A stretch of DNA of 64,000 nt, taken from NCBI RefSeq assembly GCF_910592395.1, contig NC_088310.1:629501-693500 (forward strand), given 5' to 3'. The position numbers and the translations under genes are program-made. Below are positions 22,774-35,326 of the stretch, piece by piece. The stretch's first letter is position 1. Each line of letters starts with the position of its first letter. The notes below the pieces were generated by a model. It worked only from the letters and a program-made list of their open reading frames with translations. It searched no databases and had not been told where the DNA came from. The DNA is from Lineus longissimus. Lineage: Eukaryota; Nemertea; Pilidiophora; Heteronemertea; Lineidae.

Positions 22774-24319
22774 GTAAGTCCCAAGTATTTTTTTTCGCCT
22801 TTTGAACAGAGTTTGTATTTTTTAGTTTTGCGCTTTTCTTTTTTGTTTTCTTTCTTTTTGATTAGATTTTTCTTAGATTTCAGAAGGTTTGCCCTATTGT
22901 GATATAATTGTCAACATTTTTCTCTGCCAAATTGTTACTATTTGTTTTATTATTAGAATTGTTACGTATTCTTGAGCCTGCGCAGGTAGTGGGAGCATGG
23001 CATGTTAGTAAAAACATGATAACGCAGATTTCCATTCCATCGAGTAGATATTTCTTCCCATATTTAAATATTTTTGTAACTGCATCTTATTTCAAAATTT
23101 GGCCATCAAACTCCTCTCTTAGTTTGGTTAAATATCATGGTTGAGTTGGGCCATCCAATTAACCAGTACTAATTACGACGTTGATAAGGTCGTATTTGAT
23201 TTGAAACGTTTTCAGATTGATGAAACTTTCATCAGAAGTCTCTCCATGTCCTCTAGAATAATGTAATAAGACGGCTTAAAACTCTCTAAAGTGGACCGTT
23301 AGTACTCTATTGGATCTGCATAAATTATATCAAATTACCCTGATCACATTATAAGTAAAGAAGCATTTCTCGAATCCCTCCAGACCATGTCGAGAAATTC
23401 TTTGAATATCTCCTAAAAATCATTTTGAATTGCCCGAAAGACTTTTGCAGATAGTGAAATCTGAGAAGTGTATGGGGGGGGGGGGGTCAGGCATGATCAG
23501 AATGTCCCAACTTTGCATGGCTAACCAAGAGCTCTGCATCAATTGACATTATGCAATATCTTATGCTAAACACAGGGTGTGGTCTTACCCTGAACTAGCT
23601 GGATGCTAACTTGCAGCGGGCGTTCGTCTCGGCTTGCTGCAGCAGCAATGCGGAGAGACTGGCTTGGCTCACATTTCAGTATGGAAAATGGGGGCCACTT
23701 CCACGAGAAAGAACTTTTGTTGACCGCAATTATATTTGTAGTAATCTTTACTCCACCAATTTTGTTGGTCTTGTTTTTCACTTTTTGAAGTTCTGCATTC
23801 TATGAGTTTTGCATTTACGATTCTTGCTGTATTTTAAGTCACTTCCTTATACACTTTTGTTTTCAATTTTTTGTTTTCAATTTTAGTTATTTTGGCATAT
23901 ATTTTTTGCAATAAACATACACAGCGGCATCTCTTTTTAATATACAATATAAGTGTTGTAACATTTATCAATACATGCTAATATTTATTGTTTTGAATTT
24001 TTGACTACATGTTTTTGACCATTTCTGCATTTTCTATTGAGTGTTGTTTTTGGCATATTTGCTGAAAGATTTCAATGCTGTGTACATGTATCTCATTGAT
24101 GTTGAGTGGGGATCATCAGCAAGCAAGTGACACATTTTGCCCCCGTGAAAGCGAAGCTTTTGATTTGAATTTAAAGTTCATCTGATTCCTCTAAAATGGG
24201 CTCAATTCGATAAAGCCCAGGCTCAATCTGGTTCGAAATCCGATACTTTGGGTTAGAAACATCCCAAGAAACATATTCTTAATTGAGTATTTACTGCTGA
24301 TAGATTTACTTTCATAAAG
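22774..24319. other. Non-coding, T-rich
   Basis: Strong T-richness follows the donor at 22774, with no further exon seen. Overlapping ORFs at 23566-23805 on both strands have no recognised content. Confidence 0.5.
23474..23486 (+). repeat. G13 homopolymer
   Basis: Thirteen consecutive G interrupt otherwise AT-rich DNA. Confidence 0.95.
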
Positions 24320-24520
24320 GCCGGGCAGTTAGTGCTCTTGGCGAGTTGATGAAGCGATCTTGCCTCCCGCGCAGGGGGACCCTGCAGCCTCGTTTACTAA
24401 GTACACAATCGGTATTGGGTTTTCTGTGAGCGATCAACACATACGTCAGTTAACACATGTCCCAAATAGCGGCCCTGGATCCATCAGGTCTTGTGGCCTG
24501 AAGTAGTCTATTCATATTTA
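24320..24520 (+). mobile_element. tRNA-derived SINE-like element, decayed
   Basis: The 5' part reads like a tRNA: a box-A-like GGCGAGTTGATGAAGCG, then CTTGCCTCCCGCGCAGGGGG, with a damaged box B (GACCCTGCAGCC where GGTTCGANTCC is expected). It is followed by a body with TTGGGTTTTCTGTGAGCGAT and CAAATAGCGGCCCTGGAT, the kind of tail seen in invertebrate SINEs. No target duplication is clear. The class is an inference from this layout. Confidence 0.5.
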
Positions 24521-27500
24521 TATGGCAGGCTGTATATCGGTATCGTTATTGATTAGGAGTTATCAGAATAAAGGTTTGAAGTGTTTACACCTACCGAAGC
24601 ACATAATTTAGGGCCATGAGCTTTCCTAGCTTTGTCGTCCGTTCTTTGTATAAAACAAATAACATACCGTATTTCTTCTTCATAAAGAAATATTTCATCA
24701 ACTTGAGCTCCCTGGTACATCATTCACATCTCAGCACCAATATGCTAAGTGTTAACTTAAATCTGCAAAAGTGGGAATTTATTGTGAATGGTTAAGATCA
24801 GTGAAATCACAATTAGATGTCCAGTGGAATGCTTTGAGGACTAAAGTCATGACCCCCTGTCACAAAACACCCCAAGCGGAGATATAATGTTACATGGAAT
24901 GAGTAAATCATAATATTATCATAAATGAATAGAAAACGTCTTATAAACAATACACACAGTTGATTGGTTTTTGCCGTCTCTGTTCCAAGAATTTCAAACA
25001 ATTGGAGAAAGATTTGACAAAGCTAATTATGTGGGGATAATAGAAAACTAAAGATATGCATCCTGAATTGGTTAACTGTACTTGTGATATAGAAAGGTCT
25101 CAGCACTGTTACCATGTATTTGACTATGCTGACTGACTGACGAAAATTTGATTTTAGAAATTTGCCGTAATATTAAAACCTTTGACTGAATGCATGAGAG
25201 TTAATTTTTCTGTGTTTACTCTTAAATTCCTGATATATACCGTTCACTACCATAACCATTCCCCAGTCTACAGTATGACAGCATACATGGAGCCAGGCTC
25301 CAGCCAAATGTAATTCTTGAATGCTCAATGAAGTCTTTCGACAGAGTAGGACCAGAATCTTTCAACAAAAATGTTATGGAAAGATTCTGGTTTGAATTAC
25401 TTAAATACTTGTATTGAATACAATGATATTGCGATTGAATAATTAGCCTTTAATGGGTCTGACTACAATGCAGTGAAACACATTGTCATCAAAATATAAA
25501 ATAATATTTTTGACCAAGATTGACGAAACATGTGGCATTGGAAATCCAACGCGGTGCCTGGGAGAATTAGACAGGTGATGCTTTCACATCATCAACAGCA
25601 GGGAATCGGCTGCTTCAGTTCGGATCAAACATTTTTGCTGCTGCAGCACCCAGGAGTTGTGTTAATTGATATCGATATTTCTTTTCAAAAACAATGAAAT
25701 ATATTCAACTTGTCGATAATAAGGGTGTTATCAAAGTAAACCATTGCATGCTCACTTCAACGAATTGCTGATTTAAAAAGGCAAATCGCATATCTGTCAT
25801 TGAACATCGTTCTTTTGAAAGGAGATAAGGGTGACTTATGCCTTTTTGGAGTTTGATCGTCACGGCGCATGTGTCCCCACATTCTGACGTTCCCTGACAC
25901 ACAATAGTGCACGCAACATCTGTGCACTGCGGCTGTATATAAGCAATTTTTGTCAAATCGAAAACTCCCTGCCATGCGACGTATCCGGGATGTGTGGGAT
26001 TTAACTCCTGATTTTTACTTCAGCTTCGACAGAAATTGCTTCAAGACTGACTACAAGTTCAATTGAATGACTCCTTTGTTAAGTTCGGTCACTTTGGCTT
26101 TCGCAGTGATGGCGCCAATACTTTCGATTTTTCAACTTAGATTTGTATGTTACTGAAAAAAGTGTTTTCAAAACAGACTTATGGACCTCGTCCATATGTT
26201 TCAAGTCGTGACTGGCAGGTGCAGTAAAGTGGCTTCATCAAGCGTTAGTATTGTACAGTCATGTGTCGTCGAGGGGCCTAATGCCTTTGTATATAATCCA
26301 CGCAAAAGGGCGTTATGACGTTATTCACCCCGCTTCCAGATTGAAGCACGTGTTCAGGCCTTCGTAATGCGATATGTTTCCTGGGAAACATCGATGTATG
26401 CCAAATGAAAAGGTTTTGATTTCATGCATACTTTTACGAGCACTAACCTTTTAAAAATTTTGAAAAATCAACTTGGCTAAGATTTTCCTGCTCGGTTTCC
26501 CAGAACTTTGTATTGTAAAAATATGATGCAGTCTTATGACATCTGTTACAGAGTGTCCTGTGAGCTTGTCATAAAGTGCATAGTATTTGAGGAAATACTA
26601 TTTTTAAGTTTAATTGTTGTGGCAATAATGTCCTGGTCGTTCGCTGACTACGACTTGCTGAGAACGATGCGTGAAACCGAACATGTTAAAAGTATTGACT
26701 TTCTTTCAATGTTGTTCGGCTGCGTAACAGAAAAGTATGTTTTTCAAGATTAGTTGAAATTCTTGGAAAAACACCAAAAAAACAGAAGAGCTGAAAGGCA
26801 CCTTAACTATATTTGTATACATAAAAGTATGGAATCACTTCGAGAATTTACTTTGCACATCTGAAACAGGTATCCGAGTATTTCGTAGTATCGTGCAAGC
26901 AAAAACATCCTTGCCATACGTTTTTCTGAGGATATCTATTGTCGCTTCCTTTGAAATTGGGAGCTCTCTAACTAAGAATTACCAAGATTAGCCAAGGATT
27001 TCTTGTGGATGGCAATGCATAGTTACATGGTATTTTCTAAGAACATTTCAGTTAGTGTAAATACTTCGAGGGCCTACAAGGAGGACGACTTCCCTAGTTG
27101 GTGACCTTTGGCGGATAGTGCCAGCACAGTAAAGACAATAATAGATGAGGGGAAACTTCAATCTGAATGAGGTGCATTTAAGAGAGGAAAGTTCTCCTAA
27201 TTACATCCTACCCATGTTGAGGCAACAGTAGATGTCGTTTATTTTTCTCACCGCGAATTCTATTTTCTCTCTTGTTTGCCAGCCACCCCGACATCATGTT
27301 CTCAGTGATCATATATTGGAAGTAACTACACTCTCTCCCAGAAACAAGACGGCTCTTCCATGTTCTCCATGTTTCTTGATTTAACATGGTGAGAGATGTG
27401 TTTTTGCAAACGCAGCTTTAGTAACAGGTGGAGTCGTTAAGCAGTATTTGAGGAACAGAAATAGCCACATAGTTTTGTAATCAAGTGTGACATTCGACAG

Positions 27501-30500
27501 GTTGCTCAGTGCAACTTTGACGCAAAATCGAAAATTGGACATAGTTTGCACGCTTTGGCCCACGCATAAGTGAAATTCATAAAAAGGCAATCCCAAACAA
27601 ACTGGTGTTTCTTCTTCACAAGAAGACTGGTTGGATATGTATCAGAAACCACCCTGACCACCCATCAGAAAAAGCAGCCACCAAAATCTCATCATGATAC
27701 ATCTACGCAGTTGCAGTTGATGAATTGATGCTGTTCATACAGCCCTCAACATACTTCATATGGCAAATCTCCAGGCTTCTAAAATACGCTTTCTCGCAGT
27801 GATGGCCTGAATGCGTCACGATAAGCGATTCCAATCATGCGTCGTATTGATTGCCATCTGAACATGTTCGTCAATCTCGCAGTTGCTGAAACCACCGCTC
27901 AGCTGCAACCTTTGAATTAGCGGGCCACCATGACAAGAAAAGTAACACTTGTCAGGGGTTTGCCGAGATTGCTATGCGTTGCCTAGCAATTACACTCTCC
28001 TGCCCAAAACTGACATTTTTTATGAAATAAAGTCAGCCTTTTTCGCTGTGAGGTGATTTTTTAACGACACATTTGTCACTTTCATCCGAGTGGGTATGAA
28101 AATACCTTAAAAATTTCCAAAGTCACTCACGGTAGGAAAACGATACATGTCCACAAAGAACATCGACAGCAGAACCATGACCCTTACTAGTTAATTCCAA
28201 CCAAATTGCTTCAAAGTCCTTTACATTGCCAAGCTGTAATACACTATCGTGTTTGGTAAATCTAAAATGAGATCAACAGTATCGAGAAAGGTTGCCTAAT
28301 CCAGTCTTAGCTGCTCTGTGTTTCAGGAAATAGGAGTCGATCTTGTATTTCCGTGCATTCTTTGATGGACTTCCTCTGGCAATTTCTATGACGGATTTAA
28401 CCTGTCCTTCACTCATATCTGATGATCGTTACCGGTGAAAAAGGTATCGGATGAATGTATCGGTTGTCATCCATGCGATTTTATTGTCGATTACATCGCA
28501 GCTACCATTTAAAGGTTGATAAAAATGTGTATGTGGTCGTTTAGTATTTGACTGCCGTTACATATCCATCCCAGTCTAATCTTATAGAAGAGACTTGGAC
28601 TTTATCCACAAGGTAAAATTTATTGTGTGTAAGACAATGTGTAGCTTCTCAGAGCACGAATATTGCCAATCTGACGTCTAATATTAACAAAATTCTTTTC
28701 TCGGTTTTCATCATATGGTCCAGTTCAGCCTCATTTCGTTCAGCGCAGCGCCGGAGTACAATAACTTCTTTGTCTGGTCAAAATGTTCAAACACATCGTA
28801 AGGTAACATTTTAACTCGAGTTCTTGGCTTAGTATTCATTTCAGCTATCAAACTTTGAAAATAAACATATGAATAAATTTTGTTTGTATCTGGCTAATTA
28901 GCCTGTAAGAGAAGAAATTGGACCAACGTTTTTGGTCTGGTGTGCATCTAGGACATGTGAAATTCACCATCCAAGTTGGCTACTTAGTATTATATTTAAC
29001 CATCGGAGCATGAGCGTAGATAAAGAAATTATCGCCGAGCTGCCGGTGACGCCTCTCTGACTCAAAGCTCATTGTCTTTGTGTAGTGAGCAGTAAAGAAA
29101 CAGGGTCTTTTAGTGCAGTCGGTGAAAGTGTAAATATTATCGAGAAGTTGATTCCAGTTAATTTTTTGAAAAGGGGAAATGTTTCCAGCACAGCAGATTT
29201 TGCAAAAAAAAGCAAAGATGCAGCAGATTTTGAAAAATGCAAAAAATGTTAAGTTTGTTCTGTGATGGTCAATAGTTGACAACTTTACCTGAAACGAGGT
29301 TGACTTTAAAATGCCTGAAGTGAAAATACAGGAAAATGCAATCATTTTGACTCAACTTGACTTGAGATGGACATAAACCGCTCGAATTGCTTGAAGTATG
29401 TTGAATGACTCTTACCTCATTAAGGAACAAAAGGAAGTTATACTAGCCTGCTTCAGTGGTCATGAAGGGTGTTCGAGACTGAGTGCTCTCGTACAATCCA
29501 CGTTAACTGTCGGTCGTGATCGGAAAGAGGAGCAAGGCGTAATCAAAGTGCTGTGGTATTGTCCTCGTTATTAAAAAATGGTACTTGGGGAAGGTGGGGC
29601 AGTATCGCTGTTGCATTGTACCTTAGATTCTAAGGGATGAAGCGTGATGAAACGGGTGATTATGGCCTGCTTTTAGACTGCTGGAGGCTACTAGCTTTGC
29701 GGTGATGAGAATTGTCAGTCTTATTTCTTAATTGTATAAGTTCAAACCCGGGGTAAACGTAATGATATCTATCACCATCATCGGGGACATCGAAATGATG
29801 TTATTGCTCGGCCTCTGCAATGCAAGACGAATCCTGCTCATCTCAGCTCAAGTTATACCAGTCCTCTTGGTGAAAGGTTAAGTATGGTACAACTTGGCTT
29901 CACCTCAGCGCGTTACACTGCCTTTTAATGATCAATACGTAATCTTTTATGTGTTCTTTATGTGATACCTACTACATGTAGAACTCACTGAAGGGAAATA
30001 AACAAACTCTGCTTAGATAAGCCCTTCGTGTATTTGGCTGGAGTGTAATGCATTCATCGTTCCCATTTTCAATTGACTAACAGTACTTTGTGTATGACAC
30101 CAATCACATATCCAAGTATATTCCTTCACTTCAAAGACACCACGATCAAGTGACAATTGTTCCATCAGCAAATTCATCATTTTCCTTATAAAAGTCATTA
30201 AAATGTTGAGTAGCGATTAATCACCATGATTCTATTCCTCAGTTGGCTGACATTGATGTGAAAGACACTTGGTGACATTCTCGTGATTTATTGCGGCATA
30301 AACTCATCCACCAATCACATGTGACAGATTACACCGCAGTGATCAGATCATAGAGATTTCCTGAAGACATTTTGATACCCTTCAACGTATTTAACGCTAT
30401 TACGTTATCTGGTTTGACTGCTGAGACGGAGCAGTTTTTATGTATTTTCAACTGAATAGCTTCCATCGTGGACTTGATGGTTGTATCATTAATTTACACA

Positions 30501-33500
30501 ACATCTGGCTGAGGTTCATCTGCAACAACACTAGAACAGATTATCGGTCGGAGAGGCTTCATGTTCATTCCCAGGGATTACGTGGATGACGTCAAGCTAG
30601 CTGAGTTTCAAACACAAAACATGTCTTTATCGGTGTGTTGACCTTATGTCTTGAATGTTGTTGTCGATTCCTTCCAGGCAGTTTCACCTCAAGAGATAGT
30701 ATATTGAATTTCGTGACATAGAACTACAGAACTAAGAGAATGCTGGTTCAAATTCCATTCAGGAAATGTTTGGCTGTCTGACTTGTTAAAGTAATGGCTC
30801 CCCAATCCTTTGAAAACATACATGCATAGTTGCCCGAAGTTGGTTCTATGCTTATCAGGCATATGCCATATCCCATGAAATAATGACTTCCAGCCCAGCT
30901 CCCGGATTGTTAGCAGAAACAAGATGTTTGTGCCATATTTTATTACGATAAGCGTCTTCATGCCATCCAGTTAAGATGTATCATCGTGAGCATAGCTTAC
31001 TGCTGGTAATAATTCCCTGTGGCCCCATACTCTCCATCCAACACTGATCCCTCTATACTCTTGATGTCCTTAATAATCCCACACAGCCATTAATTGAAAC
31101 TATGACAGCCAGAGAATCCTGGCTTGGTTCCAACCGGTCATCCTTGATGAAGTTCATCATACTCCAACCTGATTGGTCAGTTTTAAACTGTCAGCTGCTT
31201 TGATTGGTTCTTTTCAAATTAAACGCACCCTTGATTGGCTATCTAAAACTGATGATACTCTTGGGGATTCTATTTTTATTTTGGACACTGATGGACGAGA
31301 TAGGAGCCTTTTTCTTTCGTCTCCGAGCAATTATCTTGTAGAAAGTCTGTTAAGTGGGCATTCGAGGCGACTGATTGTCTTAGTCAAGTTTCTATGGGAC
31401 AGCCATTTTTCATCGGCAAAGCAATTCCTGATGTAAGATTATGAACAACATGAGCGGAAGCTCAAACTGACTGTCGAATCGTAGACTTGACGTTGCTTGA
31501 CAAATATATAGTACCCACTGTCAGGGTTAACGTTTAGGACTCCCTCCGTGTCTATCGGTTTCTAAATCAAGAACCACCCAATAGTCTCGTCTAATATCCG
31601 GTGGCTCTCATCTACTTGTAATGCATTATTCAATCCTGTCGCTTTAAATCTCCACACACGGACAGCCATCACTAATATCTTATTGAAAAGATACTCGTGC
31701 GGCCACCCTCTTGCCCACCTTTGTGTTACTACCGATATATACTGCAACAGAAAAGCTATTGTCATCTGTGGCGAGTAGTTGTAAGTAAATGACATACGTT
31801 TATGCAATCACGCTAAATAAACCGCTATTAGAGTAAAACACCTTCAGTTGTCAAATTAAAAAACCGGTGTGCTCATCCACCATAACATTTACCACATATC
31901 TTACATTTCTTTCTTAGTCAGCACCGCTCCAAGATGGTCCCCACCTCCAGGTTATGTCCCCATCCTTCTCGCCCAACACATAAAACACATTTGCTTGTCA
32001 ATTTTTCCTCCAGCTTTCGTCTAATGAAGGTGTAATTTGAGGTTATGTTTGAATGTTCCCTGGTATTTATCTCAACTAGTGTCAAATCATAACTTAATGA
32101 CACCAGTTCTTCCGCGAAATCGAATCAGAGACTTGAAGCTTCATAACTGCTCTGTTACGTGCATTTATTGTTTATGGATTCTGTGTTTGAGCAGTTTTAT
32201 GTATTGGGTGTGGCAGAAGATTACAACCTGGCTAAAGTGCTCCTGTACCACTAGTATTTTAGTATCGGACGTAAAGGAATTCAAGCCTGAAATATTCATG
32301 GTCAGCAGTTTCATCATCTCTGAAATGTTAAAATCCAAATCTTAGTAATGCGGTAGGTGAGAGTACCTCTTCTGGAATCATTTGCCAGCAAAAGGAACGA
32401 CGTTGCTTGTTCCTTGTTGGGATTTGAAACATGGGTCAATTGCTTTCCTCAGAGAAGGGTAAGGCCTCTCAGTTGAACCATAAAGTAACTCTGAATCTGA
32501 ATGAAGCCTTCCTTCTGGCTCTGTGAGACTGGTTTGTCAACTCCTTCCACATTAACGACAGAGGTGGGTTAGTTACTCCCTGACGTCTCCCATGTATATG
32601 CATTGTATATGCATTGCAAGATGCCCAATATGCTGGTCGAACGGTGATACTGATTCTTACCTTTGGCTTCTTGAAGCTCAATCCATAATCGTCTTTCAAC
32701 AGACGGAGTAGTAGTCAATGGCATTCTGGTCGATTGATCTAACTCAGGTTATCCTCAACGTGCTAACTTGGTCAGTCAGAGGTCAATGTCATTTTACCGG
32801 TATATAACTTTCATAAAGAATCTAGTATTTGCGGTGAAATAGAGAACGAGTGTAGACCTCATCGTCATGCGGTTTAACATTGGGAAATGCATCAAATGGT
32901 GTAAAACCATTAACACATGTCCTTTGGTACCAAATAGAGCCGAGGAGAATATCGAAGTTTGCGAGGTTACATAGCTTGAAATATCATTGTTTCCATGGCA
33001 TATTGGAGAACAAGGTCTATGCGTTGCTGTTTGAAAAGGAAACCGACTTATCCATGTTTTTTTCAATATCCTCTTTCTACTGCCCGTGGGCTGGTTTGGC
33101 AATCCGTACGTGCTATCATCAAGATCCTGCGCTAACTCATTTTATACGTGACATAGTTGTACGAGGGATCAGGGACTCAAAAATGTTGTCGATAAAGTAC
33201 ATTGTCATTCGTATTGCTTACCTCGTCATTCGTAGCGAATCATTAGATTTGCGAAAACTGCCTATTGCTGAGTCGGCTATCCTCCATGTCTTTCTACCCA
33301 AATGCAGATAGAGCTATGTCTGTATATTAGCTTCATACTGTGTCTCATCAGTTCAAAGAAAGGGTCCTTCTACATCGAGTGGTATGTCTCTGAGGAGTAA
33401 GCTCCTTTATCAAAGTCATTGGTTTGGCTCTTTTAGCTGGTCCTAGGTGCCAAGAGACCTCGTCTTCCTATATATCACCAACGCTTGTTGTGACAAGTAG

Positions 33501-33950
33501 TCAATAGACATACTAGTCTCTATTGTTTTGAAGATACAACGTTAATTTCACCGAGAGGCAGCTCTAGTAGATGTCTCACAAGACATCAGAGCTAGTCGAT
33601 GCCTCCAAATGGAATGAATTCCGTTCCTCCGTTGTCTGGTGGACTTCCGTAAAATATCTAAGGGAATGTTATCACGTTGCAAATGCTATTTGAGACAGTC
33701 AATGATTTGTAAATTCACCAGCAACATGAGACAAGATTACTTTTGACGTCAGAGGGCAACCCATTTACCGGCCACAGAGTGTGGTGTCTCACATACCTGA
33801 ACGCTGTGTAGAGACATTGTTATGTGTTTGACGAAAACAAGCATATTGCTCAAAGGGACAAGCGACAAGCATATTGTTATTCAGAGGTGAGCTATATTAT
33901 TCCTGACATTAGTCATGCTGCATATGACAGTTCTGGTTTTGACCTGACAG
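24521..33950. other. Long non-coding stretch
   Basis: Nearly 9.5 kb hold no exon I can support. Minor items: a degenerate A-rich double repeat (CAGCAGATTTTG...) near 29186-29240, and three 31-bp units with CCAAT boxes at 31169-31261. ORFs of 60-121 codons here have no recognised domains. Confidence 0.45.
31169..31261. repeat. Three degenerate 31-bp units each with an inverted CCAAT box
   Basis: TGATTGG (reverse of CCAATCA) recurs with GATTGG at 31171, 31202 and 31233, exactly 31 bases apart. The rest of each unit is only loosely similar (T/A-rich after the box). CCAAT boxes bind NF-Y. The equal spacing, close to three helical turns, puts all three on one face of the DNA. Confidence 0.5.
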
Positions 33951-33964
33951 GTTCCAATATGCAG

Positions 33965-34117
33965 AGCTCACATACCTTATTGCATCCATGTCCTTGAGGA
34001 AAGCCTTTGATGCAGCAAAGGCAGATGACGACATTGCTTATATGTGTCCGACGCGTCATTTTGATAAAACAATCAATGGACTCCCATATCGAAAGCGTAC
34101 TGATGAGCGATCGCCAG
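33965..34117 (+). CDS. Candidate coding exon (51 codons), product unknown
   Basis: The segment from AATATGCAG|AG to CCAG|GTAATG is open, a multiple of three, and phase 1-1. A second acceptor at 33950 (CTGACAG) would give a 167-base, phase 2-1 version. The peptide looks protein-like (LRKAFDAAKADDDIAYMCPT, then HFDKTINGLPYRKRTDE) with balanced charge and a helical Ala/Lys/Asp run. I do not recognise the family. It may belong to the upstream + strand gene or to another one. Confidence 0.4.
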
Positions 34118-35253
34118 GTAATGATAGAGGTAAAGCGCATCTGAAGTCTTATTCGAACAGTACGCATGTACTCTAGCAGTACTGCCTATCCGTGACAAGC
34201 TATGCTTGCCGACAGAAGCCGTAGTTAAAAAAATTAATTCAGATGATATTGGATTAGATGATTTAGAAGTAACAAGATGAAAAAGGTACCATGCATGCGG
34301 GCAAAGCCCGGTTTGGAATTAGTTAGCTGAATGATAATTTCCTCCAGAGGACTGTTTCTTTAACCGCATTGGCTCTTTATAATAAACTGCTGGTACGGTG
34401 GTGGGCTTTGCGCATCTTAAGAGATTTGCCTTCCATCCTTGTCGGTAGGCTGTTAGCGTGGGAATCCGCCTACGTCTTAATGAATATTACATCAACTGTT
34501 TGATAGTCAACAGTCTACCATTAGGGATTCAGCTTGGTTAGAAAGAAGCCCCTGCAATGGGTTGGCGATGTTGCTTATATGAACGGAGCACGTGGGTCAT
34601 GAGGAGCTGGATTAAGCAGAGAGGCTAGAGGAGCATGTTGTGGGTGGTCGGTTGTCAGCATTCTGCCATAAGGGAGGGTACCACTTGGCAGTGTCGGGAT
34701 GGTCCTGTCATGGATGATAGTGTGGGTTACATGACTGAGTATGATAATATCAAAGCCTGTATTGTTTCCTTGGTTAAATGTTGGCCTGAACCCTTCCCAG
34801 ACAGAAGAGAACGTGTCAGTTTAGAACTCTCTGATGGGTGAGAGCGTGGGTTCTCGCGTGCTGTGTTCGGACATTTCAAAGCCTGTCATCGTCCATTACA
34901 TTAATCATATTTGCGACCCGTTGCCAACAGCAAGTGTCCATGGCCTTGTCTCGTACAGAATGGAACGAGGCATGAGGGGTGATTGTTGGTGATAGCTCGC
35001 CTCGATCAAGTAAGGCGATATCAACTTGTAATATTTTCAGATTCAAAACTGTTACGTAGCTCAACGTTCTCTATAGTAAGGATCTAATACTAAATAAAAA
35101 CCATCGTCATCAAACAAAAGCAGTCTTAAACTACGTATCATCTGCAAATCTATGTAACATGAACAAAATACCGATATGAAAAATCCAGATACTTTCCTAT
35201 ATTTATGTACATGAATGAATAAAAAAACTAAATGAAGAGAAAAAAAATGTTGT
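34118..35253. other. Non-coding stretch, nothing recognised
   Basis: There are no domains, repeats or convincing splice pairs beyond the donor at 34118. Confidence 0.45.
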
Positions 35254-35326
35254 GGATACACCGGGAGTCGAACCCGTGACCACCAGATCGAAAGTCCAGC
35301 ATTCTAACCGTTGAACCACAGGGGTC
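35254..35326 (-). pseudogene. tRNA-Glu(UUC)-like sequence with unpaired acceptor stem
   Basis: On the minus strand a 73-base tRNA-like sequence has a D-arm (TGGTTCAACGGTTAGAAT), an anticodon loop CTTTCGA with anticodon TTC, and an exact box B, GGTTCGACTCC (35264-35274), in a T-arm with four of five pairs. The acceptor arms (GACCCCT and TGTATCC) pair at only one or two positions, so a functional cloverleaf is unlikely. A T8 run follows six bases downstream (35240-35247), as at Pol III terminators. It is best read as a tRNA pseudogene or the head of a tRNA-derived element. Confidence 0.6.

Noticed and set aside
28980-29345. 121-codon minus ORF with KICC repeats
   Set aside because: The repeated residues come from a short A-rich DNA duplication (CAGCAGATTTTG); no domain or splice sites.
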